Positions 46,851-58,678 of a stretch of DNA of 64,000 nucleotides are shown here, in pieces. This stretch comes from Acephala macrosclerotiorum (Eukaryota; Ascomycota; Leotiomycetes; Helotiales; Mollisiaceae). The stretch spans positions 372,001-436,000 of the forward strand of contig MU119214.1 in assembly GCA_014904845.1 (NCBI GenBank), read 5' to 3'. A model generated the notes under the pieces. That model had not been told where the DNA came from and made no database searches. It saw nothing but the letters and a program-made list of their open reading frames with translations. Every line of letters begins with the position of its first letter. Within the stretch, counting starts at the first letter, position 1. A program made the translations under genes and the position numbers.

Positions 46851-49756
46851 GATGAAAGATATGTAGAAGAGTACGCGACGAGAATTATGGAGTACGCGGG
46901 GAAGGTATTGTTATTATGTAGAAAGAGTTGGAGGGTGGTGTGATCCCAAGGGAGAGGATGCGCGTGTTGTTATGGTAGGGGTCGAAGTTGCCTTGCCGCT
47001 AAGAATCTGGGCGGGGAACGATAGCGAATATGGATGAACGTTGACCCAATAATCGAGGAAGAATTACTTGGCGAACTTGAAGAGGGCGTTCGAGTGAACA
47101 GTGAACAGTGACAGGGAACTTTCTCTTATTTGTCCGGGCGCGAACACGGAGTGTGTTTGTGATCAGTTGCGTATGAAACTGTTGATGTAGCAGAGATGCA
47201 GAAGTGGTGACGCTGAGACCTTTCTTTATATCATCTGCTCTTATCTGCAAGGGAGCAGCTCTCAAGCTCGTAACTCCACTCTTTCTTTTCAGACGTACGG
47301 AACAGCTCGGATACTGAGGGCGAATTACCATGCATGACATCTCCTTCTCCTTCTCCTTCCTAGCTTCACTTTGATATGCGTGCATTCTGCCCATTTGCTT
47401 GTGTTTTCTCCTCTCCTCATGGCTGTTTTGATGCTGCGCCCACGAGGGAGCTACGGCACAGTGATCCACAAAAGCTTAGCTATCCACTAGACGTCCACTA
47501 GAGCGCTTTCGAGCACTACAGACCCTGGTGACATTCCCGTTGTGGGTGCCTTTGACGATGATCATCCTTGAACGACATCATAACATTCCAGATCACTTGT
47601 CCTCTTTACGTCTTACCCGACTCGTCTATCTACACTGCCGCAATATCAATATCGCTCTCCTAGCATGGCCAGGTGGTAATGAAGGATTCCACGAGCCCAC
47701 TCTGGAGGAAAAGGCTTCCTGGATAGCAAAAAGTAATTCCCTCACACACACCAACTCGGATGCCAAACCGCCTTGGATTCGGGCTGTCTCCTGGCCGTGC
47801 TTAGGTATATGGTAAAGATCAGAGCAAACATGATCGGCTGACCCCGCCGACACAGCCATGGGTCTTCTAAACCTCTTCTAGAAGCCTGCCTAAAGCGATG
47901 GTCCTTGGCGTGCGCTATGGTGGCTCAACGTTCTGGCAAAGTGTCGGTATTTGCATCTTGTACGTTAATTTTCATTTCTGCCTTCCAATGCTTCACCTGA
48001 GTTTCTGACACGAGAAGAGGCTGTATGCAGGCAGGAATGTTCGTCAAGAGCATCACTCTTGTCGAGATCTTAGGGGCTCCTGAAGCTCGGCCCTGCCAAG
48101 AAATCTAGGCATATCGCCGCTACCACTCAACCTCACATTGAGGAACAGCAAAAGAATTTCTCTGCCTTGGCCATGTACCCCTCACTTCACGAGCTTCCTA
48201 TCCGGGTCCCGACTACGAATGGGGGGTCTTGAATCGAGAAGCTCTTATCACAACACGCCAGCAAACTGCTGCTTCATTGCAGATGCAATCGGTTCGTGGA
48301 GGCGCAGCCTTGGGCTACCAACGACCCTCGACCTGGCCAATGGGGAAATGCCCGCATGGCATCGGCAACAAATCGTCATGAGGAGCTTTTGAGATCTCAT
48401 GATCTCCACAGACATTGATCTCAGTTGTGCGGCAATACGAAATGCGCAGTTCAGACATCGATGCGACAGGCCGATCTACTGTCGACTGAGCATACAATCA
48501 TTCAAACACCTAGATCTGGACATCACACCAGATCGCGAGTTTTCGACATGCCGTTGCAATTTTCTTGGCTACGACACGAGAGATTGTCTCGAGGCTGTGT
48601 GCTTGGCGTTAAGGCTGTCCGCCTCGATGATCTTAGCGGAAGCAAAGTCGTGGCACAGGATTCACGTGATATCACTTTGCTGTCATCGACCTACTCTCGA
48701 TATGCGATTTGCATGGAAGAGTCTTCAAATCCGGAACATATCTGCAATAAATTGATATGGTGAGGCGGCAAAACTTAAACTAAAGTCTCTGGTAAGATCG
48801 GTGTTGCAAGTTGTGGTTCGAAGCGGCACCGTCAGGGCTGTTACTATCGTCCGAGACTATCGTGTCGCAAAGCCTGTATTCAGGTGCAAATGATCATCGA
48901 ATGAGGCATTATCTTTCATCTTCACCATCAGAGCATTCCTCGGACACCATTTTTTTTTTAAATTAGTCCCATGGACGCCGGGCGTGCACGATTATCAACG
49001 GTTCCATCCATGCACGGGAACCTTGGTTCTCAAAGATTGAGCTTCGATACACCGCCACCTCGCAATCTCCGGTATTAAGAAGGAAATTGGGCAGGAAGAT
49101 ATGCAAGGATCTTTGTTGTCAACGGCACCGAGGCTTTCAAGACGATTTTCGAGATTAGAGAGCCAAATAATAGACTTCGCCTCCTTACCCCTCACATGCG
49201 GTGTCCAAGGTATCAAAAGAATACATGCTCTGCACAGCCTAGTTGCTGCAAATTATCATAATCGAGTCCCAACGCATCGTTGTCAGTAATCGTGCCGAAC
49301 GGGCCGATGAGAGAGCATAGAAGGGGCATTGTCATGGGATCGTTCGAGTACACTTGCCAGCACTGAGGGTGGGACAACGCCCTCGAAGTTGCTTTGGATG
49401 TTCGTGTTGATTTGGATACTGATGTTCGCTCTCTGGGGTGTACGATGAACATATCGCCCAAGCACCTTACCCTCCCGGCTCTCTGCCCAGTGGGTACCCT
49501 TTGTGCCTATTGTTATGGCTCTCTACTCTCGAAACCGGGGCTCCTATTCAAAACTTGCGCATTTGAACAGCAAGAGTACACTCAAACCCAACACATTGTA
49601 CAGCTTGTTGGTCTTAATCACATAACAGAGCGCAAACGACGAGTCGTAGACTGATATACAAACTTAATCAGTTAAACAGCACATACTGAAGCAAGTCTAT
49701 TACACATTCCGAACCCTCCAAACGTCAGAATCGAAAGCAACTGCCTCACCGTCCTC
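46851..49756. other. 2.9 kb without a supported gene
   Basis: Promoter of the stomatin gene at the left. Several frames of 80-160 codons exist on both strands (for example 46999-47469 minus and 48399-48763 plus), but none shows a domain, intron logic or biased composition I can support. A T9 run lies at about 48952-48960. Confidence 0.4.
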
Positions 49757-50944
49757 TTACATCTCAAACGTGAAGCGAACATCATACGGTCCCATGATAG
49801 CGAGGGGTCGGCTCTCCTCTGCTCCTCCCCTTTGGTTTGCATAAACCTGCACATCATCTTGCTTGAAGGAAGTAGTCCAGTGCGTGTGTCCAAACACCTA
49901 CAACGAATTAGCATGCCGTTTTGCAACAACAAGAGCGAAGAGAAAAGCAGCCCGTAAGAGCTCCTAGCACATCAAATTCACGAAAGGGAAACACAAAGCG
50001 TGAGAAAGGAGTTGCTCACCCACACGTCACCGTCCTGCAAGCCGTCGACTCCTTCACCTCCCTGCCTTCAGTCAGTCTTGCTGATTCTATATGTCATGGA
50101 AGCGCGGAAGCATGGCTCAAGAGTGTAACTGGACCAATGACTCTTGAGACAAAATTCTCCAAGGAATTGACGCATACCAGGATATCATTCTGATACGCGC
50201 TCCATCTATGCGTTTTACCATCAGGACCGTCATACAATGGTTGAGAAGTGCCTCGAATTGACGGAGCATGATGCCTTCGCAACGGGTTGTTAGCCTGGAT
50301 TCTCCGCGAAAGCAGTGCTCAAACAAGTTCGCGAGCTGCCTCTATACGTACGTCATAACCACAATTCTCCTCGTTGCAGACTCCTTCCTCACATTCGCAA
50401 CCTCGTCTCTCAACCATCTATAAGACTTCTCAAACCTCGCCGTATGAGCAACTTGACTATTATTCAGAATAGCACCAACATCACCCATCCCCGCATCCGG
50501 TTGGTTCCACCTGATCCGACTCCATAACGTCGCTCCCAAAACCGTCACAAGAACCTTCCCCTCCTCATCCTTCAAATCAAACCTTTCCTCCTCCAAAACA
50601 GTCAACCTCCCACCCATTCTCGTATCTCCCTCAAAAGACTTCAAGCTAGACGTTCCAAATGGGAATGAGTTGTGCCAGTACTCGTGGTTTCCGGCGATGA
50701 TGAATACGCGTTTGAATTGGTCGCATTGTTTTGCTAGGAATTTCTTGAATCTCTCTTGTTCGCGGAGATCGGCTTGGGGATTCCGGAGCCCGCTTGTTCC
50801 TAGGGAGCCGATGTCGCCCGCGAGGAGGAGATAGTCGGCATTGGCGGGGACGACGTAGCGGTAGAGTCGGGGGCTGTCTTGTAAGTGGAGGTCGGAGAGG
50901 AGCTGGAATTCGACCGGCGCAGGGCTTTCTTGCGGGAAAGACAT
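49757..50944 (-). CDS. Calcineurin-like metallophosphoesterase, copy 1
   Basis: Exons 50944-50352, 50274-50178, 50061-50020 and 49897-49757; introns of 77, 116 and 122 nt; 290 residues. Metal-binding motifs in order: DLHLQDSP (D-x-H), LLLAGDIGSLG (GD-x-G), IIAGNHEYWHN (GNH[ED]), then VVMTHHAPSIRG across intron 1 and VFGHTHWTTSFKQDD (GHTH). These are all the motifs of the superfamily, so the enzyme should be active. Substrate unknown. It resembles copy 2 throughout, including VYANQRGG near the end. Both introns 1 and 3 fall next to metal-binding motifs. Confidence 0.88.
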
Positions 50945-51233
50945 GATGTCGAGTGATGACTAGGGTGAATTTGGGTTGAACTGCAGCAAGTTGTTGCGTT
51001 CGAATACTGCATGGTTTTGTTGTTGCGTTCAGTTCATTGTTGAATGCTTTCATCCGGGTCGTGGTTGTCTGGAAGAGATTGAGTTGTTGACTTTCTTTGT
51101 CCTTAATTAGCTTTCGCAGAGCCATTTGTTCCTTCTAAAGTATCTTCTGGGCTCAAGGGATCACCAAAGTCTTTGTGGTCGATGTCAAAGCGGGTAGAAG
51201 AAGCACAATGATAGTTGAACTTCTGAATTGAGC

Positions 51234-51353
51234 TCATTGCTCCTGCAATACTTCCGCCTTACCGGGACTTTCGTCCCATCTAACCAGACGATCTTTCCCA
51301 GTAGAAGCCATGACTAAAGAAAGGTCAGAATTATCGAGGAATTTTAGTTGAGA
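51234..51353 (-). pseudogene. Orphan WD40-like 3' exon
   Basis: After a CCAAG acceptor-like site at 51354, 39 codons read SQLKFLDNSDLSLVMASTGK, then DRLVRWDESPGKAEVLQEQ and TGA. The pattern of a WD-repeat blade at a protein end is clear, but no convincing upstream exons are found before the next gene at 51963. Weak coding-looking pieces lie at 51550-51700 on the same strand (GHANDNAKVIAGK). It is best viewed as a fragment. Confidence 0.35.
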
Positions 51354-51962
51354 CTTGGAAATTGAAAAACGCTGCGAACGAGACACTTGGCCAATGTCAC
51401 ACTCAGACCGAGTCTCGGCATAGCCGTAAAGAAGATTTCTTCCAATATCACAGCATCGATCTGGCGAACAGCAAAAGGAGCGAAGTCTAACAATCTAAAG
51501 ATATATCTTGCTACACAAAAGCGAGCAGCGCTTCCAATACTACTTACCTACCGTTCCAGTGACCATAGTACGTGTTCCCACCCAACACTATCCCCCACAC
51601 CACGAAAATCTTGCCATACACATAATGTGTTTTGCCCGCAATGACCTTGGCGTTATCATTAGCATGTCCTGCGTGGGTTGCGATGGGGTTCGACTATGGC
51701 AATAAGTATTGATTGTCCGCCCACTGAAATTTCACCATCATGCTTTCAAATATCATCAAAGAGATAAAGGCATATGCAAGCAGTGCTTCTGTCTACGTTC
51801 TTCTTGTTTTTGAAATGCATTTGGAAGCTCAAGTCTCGCAACAAAGAAACTCGGCTCACCGCCGTCTACACCATATAAACTACGCTTGTTTGCAGCATCT
51901 TGGATCGGCCACCACGCCCTGAGAAAGTTCCAGGCAACGTGGGACATTACAAATGCCGATGG

Positions 51963-53149
51963 CTAAACTGTAATGGTACACCCTCCCTTCTTGTATCTCG
52001 TCGCAAGCACGTTCTTGTCGTTATTCTTCCACGCTTCTGTCATAGGATCCCATATCTTTCCAGCCAGTTTGGTATCGTTCCTTCCGCCTCCTCGCTGATT
52101 AGCGACTACTAGAACCTGTTTCTGGAGTTAGCACATTACCCTTTTAAAGGTCAGGGCTAGAATTGTAATTTCTGGCCGTGCGGTGATGCGTTTGAAGCAG
52201 CCGCAAATATGTGGATGTTTCCCGAGACAATGAGACTTACCTCGTCTTGTTTGAACCTGCACGAGTAATGCGTATGGCCGAAGGCCCAGACATCGCCCTC
52301 TTGAAGACCTGCGATACCTTCTCCCCCAAGTAAATCGTTAGCGTATCCGCTGAATTGCAGGCCGGCGGTTGGACCACTGAAGTATTCTCTCGAACTGTCT
52401 TCTTCCTGTTGACATGTCCCTCTGATACTGGGAGCATGATGTGTCATGATAATAATGCGATGTGAAGGCCTTTCCTTACGAATCCTCAATACCTCTGATC
52501 TAATCCACTTGATCGATTTCTCGTAACGTGCGTTATGCTCTTTCGTGCTGTTTCCTTTCCAAGCGTTGTTCCCATCACTTGTCCCGCTTGCTGCATCTGC
52601 TCGGATCTTCGACCACAACGCACAACCTAAAATCGTAATGTCCAACCCGAACTTCGACATATCATAGCTCTTTTCCTCAAGAAAAGTCAGTTTTGGATTA
52701 TTAAGCTCGAATGCCTTAAGTTTGGCGTTTGAGTCTGCGAGTAAGTGTTCGCGACCTCTAGGCTCGTTGTTCCCTTCGATTAAGAAGATGTGCTTGTAAT
52801 GTTTTCCCATGCGGCGGAGGAAATTTTGATAGAGAACTGCGTGATCTACCCCGCCCATAGGATTGACTCGGCCGATGTCTCCAGCAAGCAGAAGGAAATC
52901 CGCCGTATGTGGAAAGTCATAAGTACTGTACTCTGTAGCATTGGTGCTTTGCTCAAAGTGAAGATCGGATTCGACTTGGAAAGTGGCTTTCTTTGGCGTA
53001 GGAGAGACTGGGGGAATCGTCGCATGTTGCCCTTCTTCTTTTTTCACTTCTTTAAGGAAGGCGGATTTTGCCTTATCTCCAGGTAGCAACTTGAAGAAGG
53101 GAACACCTCCCATACCCTCTTCTTCCTCCTTTTTGATTTTTACCGGCAT
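51963..53149 (-). CDS. Calcineurin-like metallophosphoesterase, copy 2
   Basis: Exons 53149-52241 and 52115-51963 with a 125-nt intron (GTAAGT...ACAG), 353 residues. A Lys/Glu-rich N-terminal extension of about 60 residues precedes the catalytic domain. Motifs: ESDLHFEQS (D-x-H), LLLAGDIGRV, IEGNNEPRG, IIMTHHAPSIRG and AFGHTHYS. In the third motif the family GNH reads GNN, so one usual ligand is replaced, unlike copy 1. The second exon supplies VLVVANQRGGGRND, matching copy 1's VYANQRGG, and ends ...CTIT-V. If the donor at 52240 is ignored the frame runs to 52157 with an unrelated tail; the spliced form is preferred. Tandem with copy 1, same strand. Confidence 0.85.
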
Positions 53150-54749
53150 TTTGGTTGTGTTTTTCAAAAATCGAGTTGAGCAAGCAAGCGTGTCCCATAG
53201 GGTTTCGAAAGTGCAGTCCTTTTATTACTTGCCCGATAGGAACAAAGAACAATGTAAGCGTTTTTTTCTCTTTCCTTTTTTTGGGACTTGAGATAATTTC
53301 GTAGGACAAAGATATTTACTTGCCTCAGATACGTGGGTCATGTCCGTTTGCATCATTGTTGATGAGGAGAGCACATGCGACGACCTCAGGAAAATGTCTT
53401 CCCCCCTTTTTTAAGCGGGGTGGTGGCACGTGATAGTAATTAAATTTTGATATGAATATGCGATGGAGTATGGCTACTGCTTCTTCGTTCCTCCATGGTT
53501 AGATACGACACGCACACAGTCTTGCTTGAAATCGCAAGAATAATGGTGATTGAGAAGCTCGTCCGGAACACCGAGCAGGATTCTTCTCATTATACTTCTT
53601 CGGTCAGGGAATATCTCTATTGCAAAAGAAGATGTAAGCAAAGCGTTTGATTTGAACTTGAGATGGTTCTGTTCGATGAAGAACTATGCTGGACACTATC
53701 TTGTCTCAACCCTCGGGAGTGCCTCCGTTTGCGGCTTAATTATTCAGGGTATGCCATTCCCTCCCCTCCCCTCCCCTCACCCCAACCCCAACAATAACCG
53801 TGAACCTAGATTGCTTCTTGTGACAATAGTAAAACTGGAGACTACTGCCTGCGTCTGCAGCTACGCTCAAGTGTTTGCCCCTTTTTACGCGGGGGGTGTC
53901 ACGTGAATCAATTAAAGGATATTGATGAAGATTTGAAAGTGTAGCAAATTAATTCGAAAGATGTAAGTTAATTGATCTCGTCTGGAAGAAATAAAAGAGC
54001 ACAACTCCTTGTTGTTGACGACAGGAAGCTGATATGTGACACGTGATAGACCGCTCTTTCTGCTTTTGGACAAACGCCTTACCCAAAAGGGGGGGCGGCC
54101 TGCAGCCTCACTTCATGGTGGCTCCGCCCCCTCGACACAGTGCAAAAATCTTCAGCATCCCCATTATGTTTTTCTCCCCACATCATATCACAATAACCAA
54201 TTCATTTACTGCGCGGGGTCCCCAGTATGCACGCAGCAGTTCTGTGGGTGAAGTGGGGAAGCTTGCTCTGACCTCGAGATTCTGGCCACGAGGCTCTCAA
54301 CTCCATCCAGCTCCATCCAGCCTCGCGGATCTATTGAAGATACAAAGCTCTAAATGCCCGAAGTTTGCCTGGGGATTGGAACGATAACAGGTCGGATGGA
54401 CCCCCGTGTGTTCTCCTTCTCGAGTCTGTCAGCTGACCCGTCTCCCAGTTACAGTCTCGTTGGAAGCGTCACGTCACGGTTACTCTTGCCGGTTGTGTGT
54501 AATTAGTTTGGACTCTCTATCCTATCGACGAAGGCTTTAATGCAAGACTACAATTTCCCTGGATTAAGAAATTCTAGATTGGGAATCAACAGCTTCGATC
54601 GCTCGAATATGCCACACACTCCTCGACGCCCAAATGTTCGTTCTCGGTGTTTAGCTTAGCAGCCTCATAATTCCTCTCCTGCTGTGGGATAATCAACTTC
54701 TTTACAAGCGCTATTGTCAACCCTTTGACGGTAGGTACTGTGGCTCAAG
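53150..54749. other. Intergenic with a repeated CACGTG-containing block
   Basis: 1.6 kb without a gene. Contains the direct repeat listed separately and a CTCCC microsatellite at about 53760-53780. Confidence 0.45.
53397..53930 (+). repeat. Direct repeat of about 55 bp, 480 bp apart
   Basis: 53397-53453 and 53877-53930 share CCCC, a T run, GCGGGG, GGTG, CACGTGA, AATTAAA and a GATATGAA/GATGAA end with small gaps. A third ACACGTGATAG lies at about 54040. Each block carries a CACGTG palindrome, a possible bHLH-type site. Confidence 0.55.
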
Positions 54750-57236
54750 ATGGCGCGTTCAGTGTACTCTCCCAACTGTGGTATGTTGCTTTCCCCTCAT
54801 TTCATTGGATGAAAGAGCTTCGCTAATTGATGTCCCATAGATATGAACGATCCGTGGACTTTGTCTTGCTACTCGCAGATGATTATATTCCAGAACGATT
54901 CCTCCAGACTACATTTTGTCTTCGAAGACCCATCGCATACCCAGCAACAGGTGATCCAGTCTTTAGCTCATCGCGTGGGTCTTGAGTACGAATACAACCT
55001 CCTTACACGCCGAGCAGTTGTCTCGCGCCCATCCTTCCTGCCTCATGCGACAATCCCCGATCCATTCTGGGACCAATATAATGTGGTTCCCGAAGCGATG
55101 GACTCTCTCGACCTTGCTCTTCAGAATCTGCATACGGAACCTGTGCAAGCAACATCTCATCCTGGATTTGAAGCAGCCACTGCGGAGCCGATCTCACGTG
55201 AAGAAAATGTCATCTCTGGGTTTGGGTTTGACCCTTCTCGCTATTCGATGCTTATGGAAGGCCTCGAACGGACCGAGTCTCGAGCTGATGTGCCTGCTCA
55301 GGCGTCGGGCCATACCAAGTCTTCGATGCATGATCATCTTGCACACGAGCAGAAAGTACAGCAGCACAACTCGCCGTCGGATCTAAAGATTGATACTCCT
55401 CAGAACGAGCATTCTCAAACACTGGTCGCCAACTCGGGATTTTACGCCGCGCATGCAAACCTTAATGCCGAGCTTGCGTCTCCCCACGAGCAAACATTCA
55501 AAACCAACCTCGGAACACCTCAAAGTAACCTTTTCTATACGATTTCCACCTCGGACCTACTGCAATACACATACAAACCTCAGAGCAGGGTAACGAGTAG
55601 AGCTGGTTCCATCAGTAGCGTTCAGAGCAATCAAGGTCGTGGTCGAGTTGGCAAGATGTTCAGCCGAGTCTCCTCTTCCAGAAGTATAGAAGGCTCTATG
55701 TACTCCTGCTTTGACTCGAAATCAACAGACACTTCCATATCATCTCGAAGGAGTCGTCAAGCCATGGACAAGTTTGCAAAAGCGGCAATGAAGGCTGTCA
55801 AGGCTATCGGTGCTTGTTGGCGCTGCAAGCTTCTGAGGAAACAAGTAAGTTATGCCATCTATCTCGAGCTCTAATTAACAATTTCTAGTGCGACGATGAA
55901 AACCCCTGCGAATCATGTCCGACAAGCACGAAAAAGTCTGAATGGAAACTCCTTGGTTGCAAACGAGGCACATTAGAAGAAAACATGCCCCCTGTCGTTC
56001 TATGCACTCAGTTACTTGTTAACCAAACGGACTATCATGGACTTTCTAAAGACTGCGACGCCGCAGTCGAGGCCAATCGACAATCCAGATTGCGAGCACA
56101 GAGAAGGGAAGTAGTGATGCAGGACGAAAGGGGAGCTGCTCTGATAGGAACCTTGGACAGCTTTCTGCAGGCAGTCGATAACACCTTGTCTGATGGCGAT
56201 TGTACACCGTTCGCACTCTCAACAGGAAACCAATGTGCCATAAAGTTGAAGCCACTTGATGAATGTGTAAAAAATATCATCTGGGAATTGTCAGAATCTG
56301 ACGCTCTACTTCCAGTCTTAGGTGGCTTTACCATTGACTCGCTGACAGTTCTTTTAAGATCTGCGAGCCTGTACCAAGCCAAGACCGAAGGTGTACGTAT
56401 TGGCTCAATGACTGCTTTTGAGAAACAATAACTGACTTCGTACTGGACTTCTAGGATCAACTGATTGCACAGTCCCTGATATGTCTTAAGGATAGCCTTG
56501 AGGCAGTAAATATAAAGACGAGTCTTGAGGGATTCCACCACTCATTTTGTCGCCAGTGGGACGAGTCCACAGCCGTCGCTGCTGGATGCTATATTACACC
56601 AATCGCAAGTCTTGAGGCCAGCATGTCGGGCTATATCGGTGAGCTGTCACGTGTCTTATTCCAGAAAGAGAAAATGCGGAAAGTGAGGACATGGTGGCTT
56701 TCCGTATTCTACAGCTTGTGCATCCAGAACTTTGTTAGACAGGTATTGCTGCAATTTCAAGGGTGCATGGAACCTGAGAACAGGTCAATTGGAGCGCAGC
56801 AATATCTTCATCTCGCAGTTCGACTGTTCCTAGCATACTCCCGAAAGTACAACCCTCTGAACCAAAAGTCACAAAAAGAGTTCGGAGCTACCATGAGTCA
56901 TGATGATGCTCTTTTCGAGAGTGAGATCGCTGTCGCTCGGATGGCTGTCGCCTATGACTCGTGGAAGTCAGTCGGGATCAAAAGTTCTAAGGACTATCTA
57001 AACTTGCTCTTTGAAGACGAGGGGCATACGCTTCAGCCACGAGATAAGCTCAGTCTAGGGGCGATGCGCTCGTCAAGCATATGAAAAAATTCGAGGAATT
57101 TCTACCAAGATCTGATGGATCAAATAGCTCCAATGAGGACCGTTCATACCCAGTCTTTACTGAGCCGAAGTCAGAATATTTCTTCACCATTTTCAATGTC
57201 CCAGCACTGCTAGGAATTTGTTACGGGCTAAAGTGA
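54750..57236 (+). CDS. Fungal transcription factor with central Zn2Cys6-type cluster
   Basis: Exons 54750-54780, 54841-55844, 55889-56392, 56455-56966 and 57059-57236; 742 residues. The short first exon (MARSVYSPNC) joins DMNDPWTLSCYSQ in phase. The first 320 residues are Ser-rich and disordered, then ACWRCKLLRKQCDDENPC, ESCP and LLGCKRG form a Cys cluster split by an intron, of the type CWRCK-CD--NPC--C known in a fungal family with a mid-protein cluster. The C-terminal half is helical (SLEGFHHSFCRQWDES, LVKHMKKFEEFLPRS, ICYGLK). The last intron (56967-57058, GTCAGT...CTAG) is inferred: without it the frame stops at 57084 with a non-conserved tail, with it 59 well-formed codons follow. Confidence 0.75.
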
Positions 57237-57873
57237 ATTAAGACTGTTCATCCTACTCCCTTGTATGGCTACCTTGAGCTCTCGGAGCGACAGCTCGCAC
57301 TATCGAAGGGCTTCTTCTCCTGGCGTCATCAGCTTGATCCTTCGTCTTCCTCCGTGGTATTGGGCACAGGGCAGTCTTCGGCCTTGCCAGACACTGGGCC
57401 TACCTCCTCTTTCACGCCTTCTGACTTTGTGGCGCGACCTCCCCTGAAGCCTCAGTAAACTTCTGCCTTTTGTCTCCTGCCAATATTAGCAACGGCTCCT
57501 CCAACTCGGAACCAAAGGCAGTTCCAGCCTTGCTAGCCACCAACCACTGTTCAACGACCTCCGTCCGCCAACTTAATAGAGGCCTACTAATCCGCTCCAC
57601 TCGTCATTGCCACTCCTTGCTATAAGGTCCGCGTCTACCGCCTTGATCGCCCTGGCTCCCAATCGGCCGGTGGTTAAGGTCCAGGCAAGGCTGCTAGATT
57701 GAGAATTCTGAATTGCTCGATTGTCGGTCTAAGAGAGCAGACTTACAGTTGGATATTGTTCACAAGACGAGCGTTGGAGATCTCGGACATTATGGAATTG
57801 AGAGACACCGTAACTGGATTGGACACTCTTTGAAGCTCGAAGGCGATATAGTGAAGTTGTATGCTGGGGAGCT
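57237..57873. other. Intergenic, nothing recognised
   Basis: Ends with the left 8-bp copy flanking the MITE. Confidence 0.4.
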
Positions 57874-58174
57874 AGGCTGCTCGCGAAAAAACCATGGGGG
57901 GGAAAACCCCACGCTGCCCCCACCCCATGGGGGGATATGGGTGGAGTTTTTTTTGAAAGTCCCCCACGTTCCTCCCATGGAGCACCGCTATTGCATAAAA
58001 CGCATAAAATCCATAAAATCTGCACAAGTGACGTATAAATTATAAAATTGTGCAAGTTATATGCATTTTATGCAATAGCGGTGCTCCATGGGCTCCTCAA
58101 ACCACCACGGGGGACCCGTGGGTGGAGGGAATATCTTGGAACCCCACACCATAGGTCCCCCACGAGCAGCCTAT
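57874..58174. mobile_element. hAT-like MITE, about 301 bp
   Basis: Flanked by an exact 8-bp direct repeat GGGGAGCT (57866-57873 and 58175-58182), the target duplication length of hAT elements. Ends are inverted: AGGCTGCTCG at the left and CGAGCAGCCT(AT) at the right. Inside is a second, stronger inverted repeat: CCCATGGAGCACCGCTATTG at 57974 and its complement ending at 58092, about 30 bp arms around an AT-rich loop. The interior is C/G-run rich and encodes no transposase, so movement would need a transposase elsewhere. Confidence 0.7.
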
Positions 58175-58182
58175 GGGGAGCT

Positions 58183-58678
58183 GCTTGTGAATAAATGCCA
58201 AATGATTCAGACGATGAAGTACTCCTATCTCATAAGATCGACTTGATAACAGGCAGGGTGCATCGTACAAGAAAGGCATACATCCTTTCATAAGCCTGCG
58301 TGCTATCGTTCTAGGTTGTGGAGGCACGAGGTGCAGAATGTCCCAAGCTTTCAGGGCCTTTGAAAATGGTAGGCGTGGCACTATTGCGCTGCCGAAGGCG
58401 TTTGAGAAAATAGCGAGCATAGCAGTATCTGCTGCTGAGCTTTGTGGAGAGGAGGAAATCTATTATCGAGTAGTGTAGTTGTAGTTTTTACTCATCTACT
58501 AGGACCATCCTATCTTATCCCATGCATTAAATACGCCAGATTCATCGCCCAAACTTTTCTAGTCATCAATCTATGCCAGAGAAGCAAAAGAAAGAAATAA
58601 CTCCATGAATTTTTCCCAAAGCATCAGGCCAAATCCCACAAGTCAACGCCCACACTGAATGAAAACCCTCTTAATCCT
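58183..58678. other. Intergenic between MITE and CCG-9-type gene
   Basis: A minus-strand frame at 58200-58420 (SKALKAWDILHLVPPQPRTI) looks weakly coding and may be a fragment interrupted by the MITE; family not recognised. Confidence 0.3.

Noticed and set aside
46999..47469. 156-codon minus-strand frame upstream of the stomatin gene
   Set aside because: Composition rich in Arg/Ser/His without pattern, no domain, overlapping the promoter region.
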